From positions 1-64,000 of the IMG/VR virus record IMGVR_UViG_3300024344_000002: a stretch of 64,000 bases of DNA. The stretch is one strand, 5' to 3'. Under the pieces are notes generated by a model, which saw nothing but the letters and a program-made list of their open reading frames with translations, searched no databases and was not told where the DNA came from. Positions 23,396 through 32,185 of this stretch are shown piece after piece. The position numbers were made by a program, and so were the translations under genes. The DNA is from a virus. Numbering within the stretch: the first letter of the stretch is position 1; every line of letters starts with the position of its first letter.

Positions 23396-24213
23396 TAGTA
23401 AAAATTAAATCCGATGGGTCTAACCCGCGATATCAAGACGGCGACGTAGTTGATGCCATGTCTCTTGATCGTATTTATTTAGCTCATGCAGAGATGATAT
23501 GCCATCCTAATAACTTTGGTTTTAATACTAATGGGACTAGAGACTTAAATACTTTATTTCAGAAGTTTCAAGAGGCTACTCATATTTATAAGTTTGAGAG
23601 AGTTAATAGCAATGATGTTAAAAGAACTAATCTATTAACTAGTGAAGAAGATATTCTTAACACTATCCCAAATGCAGACGGCGAGGCTATCAATGCATAC
23701 AAATATATATCTAGGAGACTTAAAAGCCCTAGACACAAAATATTTGGGCCTAGTGGTAGTGAAATATGGTATGGCAAAATGAGAAGTGACGCTGAGGTTT
23801 TTATTCCAGTAGTTTGGAATCATATAGAGACCGAAAGCGATAATTTGCAAAGTGGTCATAATAGCTGGCCTTTTACAGACCTAGAAAAAAGACATTTTAT
23901 CTGCATTAACACTTCGGGAAGAAACTATGATGGCGATTCCTTTACTAGAGTTGAACTTTCTGGAGATACAGTCACCACTAGGGCTTTACCTGCTGTAGAA
24001 GATCCTCCAGAAGATCCCTCAGAAGATTATAGCCCTGTTATTCTAGCTAAAAGAAAGTGGTTTGTTCCATATTGGGACTTAAGCACAGAGCTTGGAAGTT
24101 CTGTAGATGATTTAAGAAATCCAGATCATATGTGTGATTGTAGAAAAGCAATGGACGAAAGAGAGCATATTGATATTTTGACTTATGACAAAGTCTCAGA
24201 AGGAGTATTGTAA
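23386..24213 (+). CDS. Structural-module hypothetical protein
   Basis: 275 residues from MELIVKIKSDGSNPRYQDGD at 23386. A longer start at 23335 would run deep into the previous gene and lacks a ribosome binding site. It has a beta-rich start, a helical middle (DLNTLFQKFQEATHIYKFERV), a Pro-rich hinge (VEDPPEDPSEDYSP) and a C-terminal Cys pair in HMCDCRKAMDE. Proteins of this type occur repeatedly in aquatic siphovirus tail regions with unknown role. It stands between the glycosyltransferase and the beta-helix protein. Confidence 0.5.
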   Translation: MELIVKIKSDGSNPRYQDGDVVDAMSLDRIYLAHAEMICHPNNFGFNTNGTRDLNTLFQKFQEATHIYKFERVNSNDVKRTNLLTSEEDILNTIPNADGEAINAYKYISRRLKSPRHKIFGPSGSEIWYGKMRSDAEVFIPVVWNHIETESDNLQSGHNSWPFTDLEKRHFICINTSGRNYDGDSFTRVELSGDTVTTRALPAVEDPPEDPSEDYSPVILAKRKWFVPYWDLSTELGSSVDDLRNPDHMCDCRKAMDEREHIDILTYDKVSEGVL

Positions 24214-25334
24214 TGGCTACCGTAACAAAAAGTATAGGAACAAGCTCCAGAGATTACTCTACTATTAATGCATGGGAAGCAGATTTAAATAGCGGTACTA
24301 TATATTCAAACGGAGATACTGCTGTTGGTGAAATGTATGCAGACTCTACTTTTACAGGTGCTACTAGCACTATAGAAAACGGAAGTGCGATAGGTGGTAG
24401 CTCTGGACATGATCTTGCATTAATTAAGCTCACCGTCCATGCAGACAGTAGGCATGATGGAACAGCGGAGAGTGGAGCGTTATTAAAACCGACAGCTGAT
24501 TCTGGTCATAACCAAGGCATTATTAGAATAAATGTAGATAATGTAATAGTTGAATGGTTAGATATAAGCTTAGACAGTTTAGACTCTAAGAATACTAATA
24601 AGGCAATAGTCCTTACGGGGACTAACGATGATTGCATTCTTAGGAATATACTGATTCATGACAAAGGAGGAAACCCCGGAGGTACTGGCCCATTCATGAT
24701 CCATCTACTCGGAGCAGGTGCTTCTAGTGATACGCTGACTATTCAGAATAATATTATCTATAACATAGTTGAAGGTAGCGGCGATAATGCCGCCGCCATG
24801 CTTTTAAATCTATGGGCTGGTACTGTGAATGTATATAACAATACCATATATAATATAGAATCTCAGGGTGGTTCTAAAGTAGCTATTGGAATTAGAAGCG
24901 CCCACACTAGCGGTTCTACATCAAATGTTAAAAACAATATAGTCGCAAAACTAGTTTCCGCAGCATCAAATGGAGAAAGAGCTTTTGAGGATGGAATAGC
25001 CAATGGGAGTGCTGGAACTTTCAATGAAGCTTATAACCTGTCAGATGACACGTCGGCAACCGCATACGATGCCCGTGGAACAGGGTCTCTCGCAAATAAA
25101 ACACTAGCTGAAATAAGTTTTGTTTCAACTACTGGCGGCTCAGAAGATCTTCATATAGATGCAGATTCGGATTGCGTGGACGCTGGAGTAGACTTAGGAA
25201 CTACTAACGGCGTAGAGATAGATATTAATGGGAGAAACAGAGACTCCAATGGAGACACTTGGGATATTGGCGCACATGAGTTTGTAGCAGATGCTGACAC
25301 TACTGGCGCTGCATTCATTATGTTTGTGGACTAA
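24213..25334 (+). CDS. Beta-helix tailspike-like protein
   Basis: 373 residues. Repeated short strands with Asn and Ile (IIRINVDNVIVEWLDISL, CILRNILIHDKG, LTIQNNIIYNI, VNVYNNTIYNI, SNVKNNIVAKL) are the ladder of a right-handed parallel beta-helix. The end has RDSNGDTWDIGAHEF, as in choice-of-anchor-Q proteins that follow such helices. AAGGAGTATTGTA gives a good ribosome binding site. It is likely a spike or adhesin that binds or cuts host polysaccharide. No catalytic residues can be named with confidence. Confidence 0.7.
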   Translation: MATVTKSIGTSSRDYSTINAWEADLNSGTIYSNGDTAVGEMYADSTFTGATSTIENGSAIGGSSGHDLALIKLTVHADSRHDGTAESGALLKPTADSGHNQGIIRINVDNVIVEWLDISLDSLDSKNTNKAIVLTGTNDDCILRNILIHDKGGNPGGTGPFMIHLLGAGASSDTLTIQNNIIYNIVEGSGDNAAAMLLNLWAGTVNVYNNTIYNIESQGGSKVAIGIRSAHTSGSTSNVKNNIVAKLVSAASNGERAFEDGIANGSAGTFNEAYNLSDDTSATAYDARGTGSLANKTLAEISFVSTTGGSEDLHIDADSDCVDAGVDLGTTNGVEIDINGRNRDSNGDTWDIGAHEFVADADTTGAAFIMFVD

Positions 25335-26132
25335 ATGGAAAAAAATATAACCATAATAATACAAGGGCCTCTTTGCGAAGATGGATTAAGACCAATAAAG
25401 CATTATCAAAGCTTTGGTAATGTGGTCGTTTCTTGCTGGAATACAGATCAACCTCACCTAACCACTAAAATACCTAAAGAAGCTAGACTTGCTATAAACA
25501 AATACAAGCAAAATATTGGCTATAATTTTCAAAACATAAAATATCAAATACAAACAACACTTGCGGGCTTAGACCTTTGCAAAACAGGATATGCAATCAA
25601 AGTAAGATCAGATGAGTATTTTACAGACATATTTAAAATTGTTGAGTCTATAAAAGAAAACCCAGACAAGCTTACTGTCTCAAACTTCTTTTTTAGAAAA
25701 GATGTTCTTTTCCATCCGTCAGATCATATTATTGGGGGAAAGGCTGAAAACATAAGGCATATGTTTGAAAATGCTCTTGAGTTCATAAAAGACTTTGAAG
25801 CAAACCAAATAGTCACTATAGAAGAAATTGGATTAGATAGAGCCTACACTTTTTCTGTTTTAACTGCCGAGATAGTATTTTGTTTGTCTTACTTAAAAAG
25901 TAAGGGAGTTGATGTAATATCTGATGTTAAGGGAATGAAGCCAGAAGAAGTGTATATATATCATAGAGAGATTGTCAAGGAAAACTACTCACTTGTAAGA
26001 GCTTCAGACTTAGGCCATTTTTTGATGAGGTTTAAGAGCAACCCGAACCCATATGGGCCTACAGCTTTTACTAACGAAGACGACTTTTTAGGATATGAAA
26101 TCGGTTCAATAAAATCCTTAGAAGAGTTGTAA
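25335..26132 (+). CDS. WavE-like lipopolysaccharide synthesis protein
   Basis: 265 residues, starting at the base after the previous stop. ITIIIQGPL (5-13), NVVVSCWNTDQP (29-40), the long Asn/Gln helix before TTLAGLDLCKTGYAIKVRSDEYF (74-96) and a later TAEIVFCLSYL match the WavE family order, with Arg91-Ser-Asp93-Glu in the position of a DxD-like site. WavE proteins act in LPS core synthesis in Vibrio, probably as glycosyltransferases. It lies between the beta-helix protein and the Ser-rich protein, so the glycan genes are spread among fibre genes. Confidence 0.72.
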   Translation: MEKNITIIIQGPLCEDGLRPIKHYQSFGNVVVSCWNTDQPHLTTKIPKEARLAINKYKQNIGYNFQNIKYQIQTTLAGLDLCKTGYAIKVRSDEYFTDIFKIVESIKENPDKLTVSNFFFRKDVLFHPSDHIIGGKAENIRHMFENALEFIKDFEANQIVTIEEIGLDRAYTFSVLTAEIVFCLSYLKSKGVDVISDVKGMKPEEVYIYHREIVKENYSLVRASDLGHFLMRFKSNPNPYGPTAFTNEDDFLGYEIGSIKSLEEL

Positions 26133-26133
26133 T

Positions 26134-27735
26134 ATGCTTAGTTTTCATGCTGTAAGTGAGCATCCTATATCCAGCATCCCCGCTGTTGGTGTAGAACGCA
26201 CAGGTGCTAGTTCTCTAAGTGCAGCTGGAAGTGTTTCTTCTAGTGGCATAGTGCAAATTGCTGCTGTATCTTCTGCATCTTCTTCTGCTTCTACTTCTAT
26301 CTCTCAAGAATTGCAGATAGCTGCCAAATCTTCTTTAAGCAGTTCGGTTTCTTTATCTGCATCGGGAATAAAGACTAGCACAGCATCTGCGTCTTTGTCT
26401 TGTTCTGGAGCAACTCTTTCTGTTGGCGTCAAAGATATATTTGGCTCTACGTCAATGAGTTGTTCTGCCTCTGTTTCTTCTAAGTTAGTTGGAACTTGCA
26501 TACTAGAATCAAGAATGACAAATGGTTCCACTACGAGTGGATCAGGAGCTTTGGTACATCCGGGGCTTTCTTCTTTGTCAACTTCTTCTTCAGTTTCTGG
26601 TTCTTCCGTTATGGTGAACACTGGTGCTGCCAGCATAGAAACTGATGGAGCTATAGTTTCAGCATTGGTGGGTGATCAATTACTTGCCTCTATAATCAGC
26701 GGGCCATCATCTGTAACAGCATCGCCTTCTTTACATATTGGCGCAGTAGATGCTTTATCTGGAACTTGTTCTGTTTCTTCAAATGGAATTGTAGACAAGC
26801 TTGGTCAATCCTCTTTGTCATCAAGCATTTCTACTTCTGTATCTGGAATAGTTAATATAGCTTCCTTGTCTTCGCTCAGTTGTTCAGCGTCGATGACTTC
26901 TACATCTGTATCTGACCTTGTTGCCGCTTCTCTTACAATAGGATCTGCAAGTTTTAGTTCAGATGGATTTGTTGAAATAGGATCTACATCTTCTATTGCA
27001 TGTGCTGGAACTACTCTAAGCGTAGGTGTAAATGAAACATCAGGATCTGCTAGTTTATCTTCTTCGGTTTCTGTAAGTGGAAAATTAGTAGGAACTGCAC
27101 TTATAAAAAGTTCCCTTAGCTCTAGTGTTTCTACTAGCAATGCCCCAGAACTTACAATTAAATCTGTTTCTTCACTATCATCTTCTGGGTCTTTGTCCAG
27201 TGATGGTGTTGTAAATAAACTTGGACAGTCGCATATATCCAGCGGAAATCCATATACGACAGGGTTTGATTTTGGGTTTAATGGAGGTACTTCTGTTATA
27301 GCCCACGCTACTGTTAGGCAGAATCATTTAGATTGCTTTGCAACGCTTTCTTCTAGTGGTATGCTTGAACAGTCTAACAAATCATCACTATCAACTTCTG
27401 TGTCTGTAGATTTTAGTCATGCTTTAGTTGCTACTCTCAAAAGTACGGCATTTTTAACTGGAAACAGTGTATTATCTAATAGAGCAATTGCTCATTTGCA
27501 GGCTATTAGCAGTATACAGCCTATACTTTCTACGGATTATGATAATCCTGACATAGTATCAGTTACGTTGTATATTGATAAAGGATTACTCATAACTGGC
27601 AATATAAACAAGGTAAAAGATATTGCTGGCTATATAGATAAACAAAGATCAATAACTGCGACGATAGATAAAAGCAGCGGAATGACAGGCTATATAGATA
27701 AAATAGTAGAAAAAACACTTGTCAGAGAAAGATAA
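26134..27735 (+). CDS. Ser-rich repetitive structural protein
   Basis: 533 residues with extreme serine content. After MLSFHAVSEHPISSIPAVGV it consists of 35-45 residue units built on SSLSSSxSxSxSG followed by a short hydrophobic turn. Longer duplications are seen: ATLSVGVKD...SKLVGT recurs as TTLSVGVNE...GKLVGT, and DKLGQSSLSSS recurs as NKLGQSHISSG. The last 50 residues carry four to five IDK units (YIDKGLLITGNINK, GYIDKQRSITATIDK). A beta-solenoid or low-complexity virion filament is likely. Serines could also be acceptors for glycosylation by the neighbouring enzymes, which is speculation. Confidence 0.65.
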   Translation: MLSFHAVSEHPISSIPAVGVERTGASSLSAAGSVSSSGIVQIAAVSSASSSASTSISQELQIAAKSSLSSSVSLSASGIKTSTASASLSCSGATLSVGVKDIFGSTSMSCSASVSSKLVGTCILESRMTNGSTTSGSGALVHPGLSSLSTSSSVSGSSVMVNTGAASIETDGAIVSALVGDQLLASIISGPSSVTASPSLHIGAVDALSGTCSVSSNGIVDKLGQSSLSSSISTSVSGIVNIASLSSLSCSASMTSTSVSDLVAASLTIGSASFSSDGFVEIGSTSSIACAGTTLSVGVNETSGSASLSSSVSVSGKLVGTALIKSSLSSSVSTSNAPELTIKSVSSLSSSGSLSSDGVVNKLGQSHISSGNPYTTGFDFGFNGGTSVIAHATVRQNHLDCFATLSSSGMLEQSNKSSLSTSVSVDFSHALVATLKSTAFLTGNSVLSNRAIAHLQAISSIQPILSTDYDNPDIVSVTLYIDKGLLITGNINKVKDIAGYIDKQRSITATIDKSSGMTGYIDKIVEKTLVRER

Positions 27736-27737
27736 AC

Positions 27738-28046
27738 ATGGCCGCTAACGAAATTCACGTAAATGACATTGGAACACAGTTCTTAGTAACCGTACAAGAT
27801 GGGTCTAGTGCTGTTGATATTTCAAGTTCTTCAACCAAGCAAATAATAATCAAGAAACCATCTGGAGCAAAGATCACCGGATCAGCGGTGTTTAGCAGCG
27901 ACGGAACAGATGGAAAGATGTATTACAACACTGTATCTGGAGACTTAGACGAAGCTGGGTCTTACAAGATTCAAGGAAAAGTCATCGTATCTGATGGTAC
28001 TTTTTATACAGACATAACCAGCTTCAAAGTCCACAGAAATCTATAG
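27738..28046 (+). CDS. BppU-like small baseplate/fibre domain protein
   Basis: 102 residues. It shows the typical N-terminal domain of baseplate upper proteins: GTQFLVTVQDGSSAVDIS, then KQIIIKKPSGAKITGSAVF, FSSDGTDGKMYYNT, GDLDEAGSYKIQGKVI and ITSFKVHRNL. In the family this beta sandwich anchors receptor-binding structures. CAGAGAAAGATAAAC is a fair ribosome binding site. It is separated by two bases from the Ser-rich gene and probably belongs to the same structure. Confidence 0.7.
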   Translation: MAANEIHVNDIGTQFLVTVQDGSSAVDISSSSTKQIIIKKPSGAKITGSAVFSSDGTDGKMYYNTVSGDLDEAGSYKIQGKVIVSDGTFYTDITSFKVHRNL

Positions 28047-28056
28047 GAGATGATAA

Positions 28057-28566
28057 ATGGCTTGGCAAAATGAAATGACAGTTATTGTTCGTCACCTAGT
28101 TAATGATTTAGACTCATCGAGCTATGAATACAATGACGACAGAGTAGAAGAATCTATTTTAGTAGCGGCACAGCTATCTTCTTTAGAAATAGACTTTGAA
28201 AGTGTCTATACAGTAGATGTAGATTCGCTTAGTTTGTCCCCTGATCCTACTGATTCAACAAACAAAGATGATTCTTTTATCAACCTTGTTTGTTTAAAAA
28301 CGGCTCAAATGCTAATAGGTAGTGAATTAAAGACACATTCATTAAATGCTATTTCTTTGAGAGATGGCCCTTCTGCGTTAGATCTTAGAGGAATAGTTTC
28401 TGGTCTTAAAATTTTGTTTGACGATATAAACAGAAGATTTGAAGAAGCTAAGACTCAATACAAACTAGATGGGGTTGTTGGTCAAGCTATACTTGGTCCA
28501 TACTCTCCCGGTAGTGACGCCATAGCAAGAACACATATGAATCAAAGGTCAGGGTGGTTTGAATAA
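28057..28566 (+). CDS. Head-tail connector adaptor
   Basis: 169 residues. WQNEMTVIVRHLVNDLDSSSYEYNDDRVEESILVAAQLSSLEIDF is the classical opening of neck adaptor proteins in aquatic phages, followed by helices around LVCLKTAQMLIGSELK and a C-terminal helix IKILFDDINRRFEEAK-like stretch. In the family this protein docks on the portal after packaging. TAGGAGATGATAA gives the start. The end overlaps the following fibre gene by one base (TAATGG). Confidence 0.7.
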   Translation: MAWQNEMTVIVRHLVNDLDSSSYEYNDDRVEESILVAAQLSSLEIDFESVYTVDVDSLSLSPDPTDSTNKDDSFINLVCLKTAQMLIGSELKTHSLNAISLRDGPSALDLRGIVSGLKILFDDINRRFEEAKTQYKLDGVVGQAILGPYSPGSDAIARTHMNQRSGWFE

Positions 28567-30782
28567 TGGCAGAATATAAAGAACAAGATTTAAAAGCAAA
28601 GATAGAAGCGGATTTAGCCGACAATAGTAAAGGTCAAATAACAGCTAAGGTGCTACGAGACAGTATGTTGCATATTGTTGACTCTGTAGTACCTATCGTT
28701 GCTAGTGGAACTGACATGTATTTTGTCAACCCTATCAATATTAAAGATAGCGGTGTAGGCGCTGGAAATGCGCAGCTTGGTGTTATAAACGCTAAGTGGA
28801 ATGACAATACTGTTTCTTCTGTAAAGTTTCATACTGGCGATGATGCTACACATAAGAAAAATGGTCATATTACTTTTCACACATCTGCTTCTGGAATAGA
28901 TGTTGGCGGAGATGGCTTAAAAAGAAGAGTCTCTATAGAACCAGATGGACAATTTATTGTATATGGTAGTGGAACCAAACCTGCGTTTCGTTTGATAAAC
29001 AACTACAGTCCTTCTGGTGTTGGAATGCTCATAGAGCAGACGCACAAAACTTTGGCAGTTCCTAGTGGTCAAAACATAGAAATTGGTCACTTGGATACTA
29101 GAACAGAATTTTTCCATGAAAGACTGACTTTAGACGATAGAGGATATCTTGGTTTAGGTGTAAGAAATCCAGCTGAACCAATGCATATTAGAAGTTCTGG
29201 AAATGCTATAAGGTTTGATGTTAAGTCTCGTCCGAACTCGGTTAAAAATACAGCTGATATTTTAATTTCTAAATACAGTGGTGGCGAAGCTTATTCACAG
29301 AACAATTTATTTTCTAGCTTTGGTCTCGGTGTCGATACTAATGCTAGTGGAGTTGGTAGGTTCTTTGTTGGTTATGATGACGACAGAAAGAACCAAGTTG
29401 ACTTTGGAGATTCATTATTTGTCATAGCTAGTGGCGGTAATGCTTCATTAGGATCTCTCTATCCACAAGAACGATTAGTCGTAGGTGATGATCTTGGTAA
29501 GCATACAGTCGCCAGTGGTGACATAGCAGCTGTAGTAGGTGCTAATTACGGTGATGCCTCTATACTTGTTGGGTCGGGCAATGCAAATACAAACTTGTCC
29601 AACTTTGCTCAATCTAAGTGGGATAGCTCCACAAAACAGTTTATTATCCAATCAAAATCAAATGGCATAACAAGAAGTAATCAGCTTGTTCTGGACTCTA
29701 CAAATGGAAACGTAGGGTTTGCTAGTTCTGGCACAGCTTACGATACATGGAGACCACTCTTTAATACACATGTTTATGCGAGTGGCACTTCTACTGCTGG
29801 TGTAGAAACCCCGATGGGTAATGAGTCTGCTATTTATATTGGCAAGAATACTTCTGGTAGTGGCGATCCAACTATTGGACATTGGTCTTCCATTGGTTAC
29901 AAAAGTGCTAGCGAAGTACTAAAAATTAACAACTCTGGCTCATTGTCTCCAAACAATTTAACGATTGATAGAATTGGAAACGTAGGTATTGGTACAGACT
30001 CTCCCTACGACAATTTTGCCGCTGGCAATAATAGGCTTCATGTTTTTGGAAGCAATTCTTCTTTGCTGGTTGGAGAAATGGTAACTGATTCTGCAATTAG
30101 AATCTTTGGCTCAAGAAGTACTACAAACACTGCGTACATTCAAGCTGGTACAAGTGCAGCTGATGCTGATGCTAAACTTGCAATTAGCAGAATGGATAGT
30201 GATACCAGTAATATTTCTGAACTTCATTTAAGATCTGACAAAACTACTGTTTATGGAAACATTGCTTTAAATGATAAGTGGCTGAGTAATGATGGTGGTG
30301 ATGAAGGAATTAAGGTTACTAACGATGGTAAAGTTGGTATCAATATTGGGTCTCCAACACACGAACTTCAGTTGAGTACTAACTCAGCTGGAAAACCAAT
30401 TAGTTCTGTTTGGACTGTTGTTTCTGACTCTCGTGTTAAGGAAGACATAAGTGATATCACTGGAGCTTTAGACAAGATTGATGCGCTAAGACCAGTTAAG
30501 TTCAAGTATACACATGACTATTGCAATTGTGATCATTCTGGAAATATAGATGACGACACTTATTACTACAACTTTATAGCGCAAGAAGTTGAGACGCATC
30601 TTCCTGAAGCTGTTACGACAACTAACATTGACGTACACAATCATGATACTGACGAAGTGTTGGTTGAAAACATAAAAACTCTAGATGCACATATTATTAA
30701 CGTTTACTTAGTTTCCGCAATCAAAGAGCTTAAGGCAGAACTTGATGCGGCTAAAGCGAGAATAACTGAATTAGAATCCTAA
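28566..30782 (+). CDS. Fibre/spike with S74 intramolecular chaperone
   Basis: 738 residues. Residues 1-45 (DNSKGQITAKVLRDSMLHIVDSV) are the shared helical attachment motif. The middle is beta-rich with many SG turns. Residues about 612-738 form a Peptidase_S74 chaperone: SDSRVKEDISDI places Ser620 and Lys625 five residues apart as in the endosialidase dyad, followed by IDALRPVKFKY, FIAQEVETHLPEAV and a coiled coil that ends KAELDAAKARITELES. In the family the chaperone trimerises the fibre and then cuts itself off in front of the serine, here releasing about 119 residues. Confidence 0.88.
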   Translation: MAEYKEQDLKAKIEADLADNSKGQITAKVLRDSMLHIVDSVVPIVASGTDMYFVNPINIKDSGVGAGNAQLGVINAKWNDNTVSSVKFHTGDDATHKKNGHITFHTSASGIDVGGDGLKRRVSIEPDGQFIVYGSGTKPAFRLINNYSPSGVGMLIEQTHKTLAVPSGQNIEIGHLDTRTEFFHERLTLDDRGYLGLGVRNPAEPMHIRSSGNAIRFDVKSRPNSVKNTADILISKYSGGEAYSQNNLFSSFGLGVDTNASGVGRFFVGYDDDRKNQVDFGDSLFVIASGGNASLGSLYPQERLVVGDDLGKHTVASGDIAAVVGANYGDASILVGSGNANTNLSNFAQSKWDSSTKQFIIQSKSNGITRSNQLVLDSTNGNVGFASSGTAYDTWRPLFNTHVYASGTSTAGVETPMGNESAIYIGKNTSGSGDPTIGHWSSIGYKSASEVLKINNSGSLSPNNLTIDRIGNVGIGTDSPYDNFAAGNNRLHVFGSNSSLLVGEMVTDSAIRIFGSRSTTNTAYIQAGTSAADADAKLAISRMDSDTSNISELHLRSDKTTVYGNIALNDKWLSNDGGDEGIKVTNDGKVGINIGSPTHELQLSTNSAGKPISSVWTVVSDSRVKEDISDITGALDKIDALRPVKFKYTHDYCNCDHSGNIDDDTYYYNFIAQEVETHLPEAVTTTNIDVHNHDTDEVLVENIKTLDAHIINVYLVSAIKELKAELDAAKARITELES

Positions 30783-30795
30783 AAGGGAGATAAAA

Positions 30796-30990
30796 ATGGC
30801 TGACGTAGCAACAAATATAAGTGGTTCAACTGAAAAGAATGGAACAGTTGTAACCGGAGTCGATAGATGTGGCAATTACAAAACTATAGATGCTGTTCAA
30901 AATGACGCTGCTGACGTAGCTGGTTTAGACAGTAAATATACAAACAGATTTGACGATCCTAGATACTATTCCGGTGATGCAATTGGTTAA
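30796..30990 (+). CDS. Small virion-type hypothetical protein
   Basis: 64 residues with the start MADVATNISGSTEKNGTVVT and the end RFDDPRYYSGDAIG. AAAAGGGAGATAAAA is a good ribosome binding site. DDPRYYSGDA resembles DDPRYNSGQVWEG in the protein at 32186, so both may use the same short Asp-Pro-Arg-Tyr contact motif. No other feature is visible. It stands between the S74 fibre and the zinc-ribbon neck protein. Confidence 0.55.
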   Translation: MADVATNISGSTEKNGTVVTGVDRCGNYKTIDAVQNDAADVAGLDSKYTNRFDDPRYYSGDAIG

Positions 30991-31000
30991 GGTGTAAAAA

Positions 31001-31492
31001 ATGGCTTTGAAATTACCCGCAAGTGCATTTACGAAATTGAACGAAGCTATACTTTTGTTCAACCGTACTTGTACTATAGTTTATCCAGAAAAAAAGGAAA
31101 AATGCGGAAATTGTGTTGCAAATACAATAGGTGGAAGATCTACCAACTTTTATAGAAGTGGTGGTCCTGTGCCTTTTGAAAGAGGAAATAACTGTCCACT
31201 TTGTGGTGGGTCAGGGTTTAAGTCAATTGAAAGTACCGATTCAGTTGAGCTTAGGATTTATTACAACCGAAGAGATTTTATAGATGTTGGGTTTAACGCG
31301 GATATTCCTAACAATGTAGTTCAAACGGTTGGATATGCTGATGATTATCAAAAACTTACAAAGTGCAAGGAATTACTTGTTGATGTAGGTAAGCATAATC
31401 AAGGAAGGTATAAAAGGATTTCTGAGCCATATAACCAAGGCTTCAAACAAAACCCTACACAATACATTGTTTTGTTTTGGGAAAGAGTTTAA
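31001..31492 (+). CDS. Neck protein with zinc-ribbon cysteines
   Basis: 163 residues. CGNC (35-38) and CPLCGGSGF (65-73) form a four-Cys zinc site, separated by GGRSTNFYRSGGPVPF. The remainder is a beta-rich domain (RIYYNRRDFIDVGFNADIPNNVV..., RYKRISEP). Similar proteins with this Cys pattern lie between adaptor and tail-completion genes in aquatic siphoviruses and are probably head-tail closure components. AAGGTGTAAAA precedes the ATG. It overlaps the next start by one base. Confidence 0.65.
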   Translation: MALKLPASAFTKLNEAILLFNRTCTIVYPEKKEKCGNCVANTIGGRSTNFYRSGGPVPFERGNNCPLCGGSGFKSIESTDSVELRIYYNRRDFIDVGFNADIPNNVVQTVGYADDYQKLTKCKELLVDVGKHNQGRYKRISEPYNQGFKQNPTQYIVLFWERV

Positions 31493-32184
31493 TGTCTAAA
31501 GGTTTATGGGTTGAAATAAAAGAGAGTTCAAGCGATTTTGACAAAATTATAAGAGCAAGTATAGGAAGGGTTTTGTCAAAGGCTTTTAGCGCTGCTTATC
31601 CAGCGATAGTAAAAGAATTAAAAACATTAGTACATCATCATGTTTCAAATGCAGATGTCATAAAAGATTTGATGTCTGGTGGAATGCTAAGAGGAGAACT
31701 TGGTTTATCATCAGGTTCTGCTAGCTCTGCTGCTAAAGCTATAGCTCAAGAAATAGGCAATAGCGTTGAAGCTGAGTTTACAGGATTTGATCTTACTCGT
31801 GGAAGTAGTCTGGGCGGCGGAGCGATTAACCGTGGAGGCTTGACTATATATATTCAAAAGTCTGACTTTACTAATATACTTAGTTTAGCTCAGTCAAGTA
31901 TTTCTTATTACTCTAAAAAGTATAAAACAACTGTCAAACTTGATTGGCTTAATTGGTTGTTGACTCAGGGTGATAAGATTATAGTTGCAAAATATCACTA
32001 CGCTCCCAACAAAGGAAAAGGTAGATCGGGACTTGGAAGAATGAAGAAAAAAGGTGCTTGGAGAGTAGATCCAAACTTTTCAGGTACAGTAGAAAACAAT
32101 TTTATTACAAGAGCCTTAGATAACGATACCTTCAAAAAAGATATATCAGATTTAATATCAAAAGAATTAACAAAGCATCTGTAA
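31492..32184 (+). CDS. Tail-completion / HK97 gp10-like neck protein
   Basis: 230 residues from the ATG at 31492 (GGGAAAGAGTTTA upstream). It is basic, with a helical N-terminal domain (DKIIRASIGRVLSKAFSAAYPAIVKELKTLVHHHV) and a strand-rich middle (GGLTIYIQKSDFTNIL, KTTVKLDWLNWLL). A Gly/Lys turn NKGKGRSGLGRMKKKG comes before the C-terminus. The size and order fit the family of tail-completion proteins that join tail tube and connector. The call relies on position between neck and tail tube genes and on general shape. Confidence 0.5.
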   Translation: MSKGLWVEIKESSSDFDKIIRASIGRVLSKAFSAAYPAIVKELKTLVHHHVSNADVIKDLMSGGMLRGELGLSSGSASSAAKAIAQEIGNSVEAEFTGFDLTRGSSLGGGAINRGGLTIYIQKSDFTNILSLAQSSISYYSKKYKTTVKLDWLNWLLTQGDKIIVAKYHYAPNKGKGRSGLGRMKKKGAWRVDPNFSGTVENNFITRALDNDTFKKDISDLISKELTKHL

Positions 32185-32185
32185 T

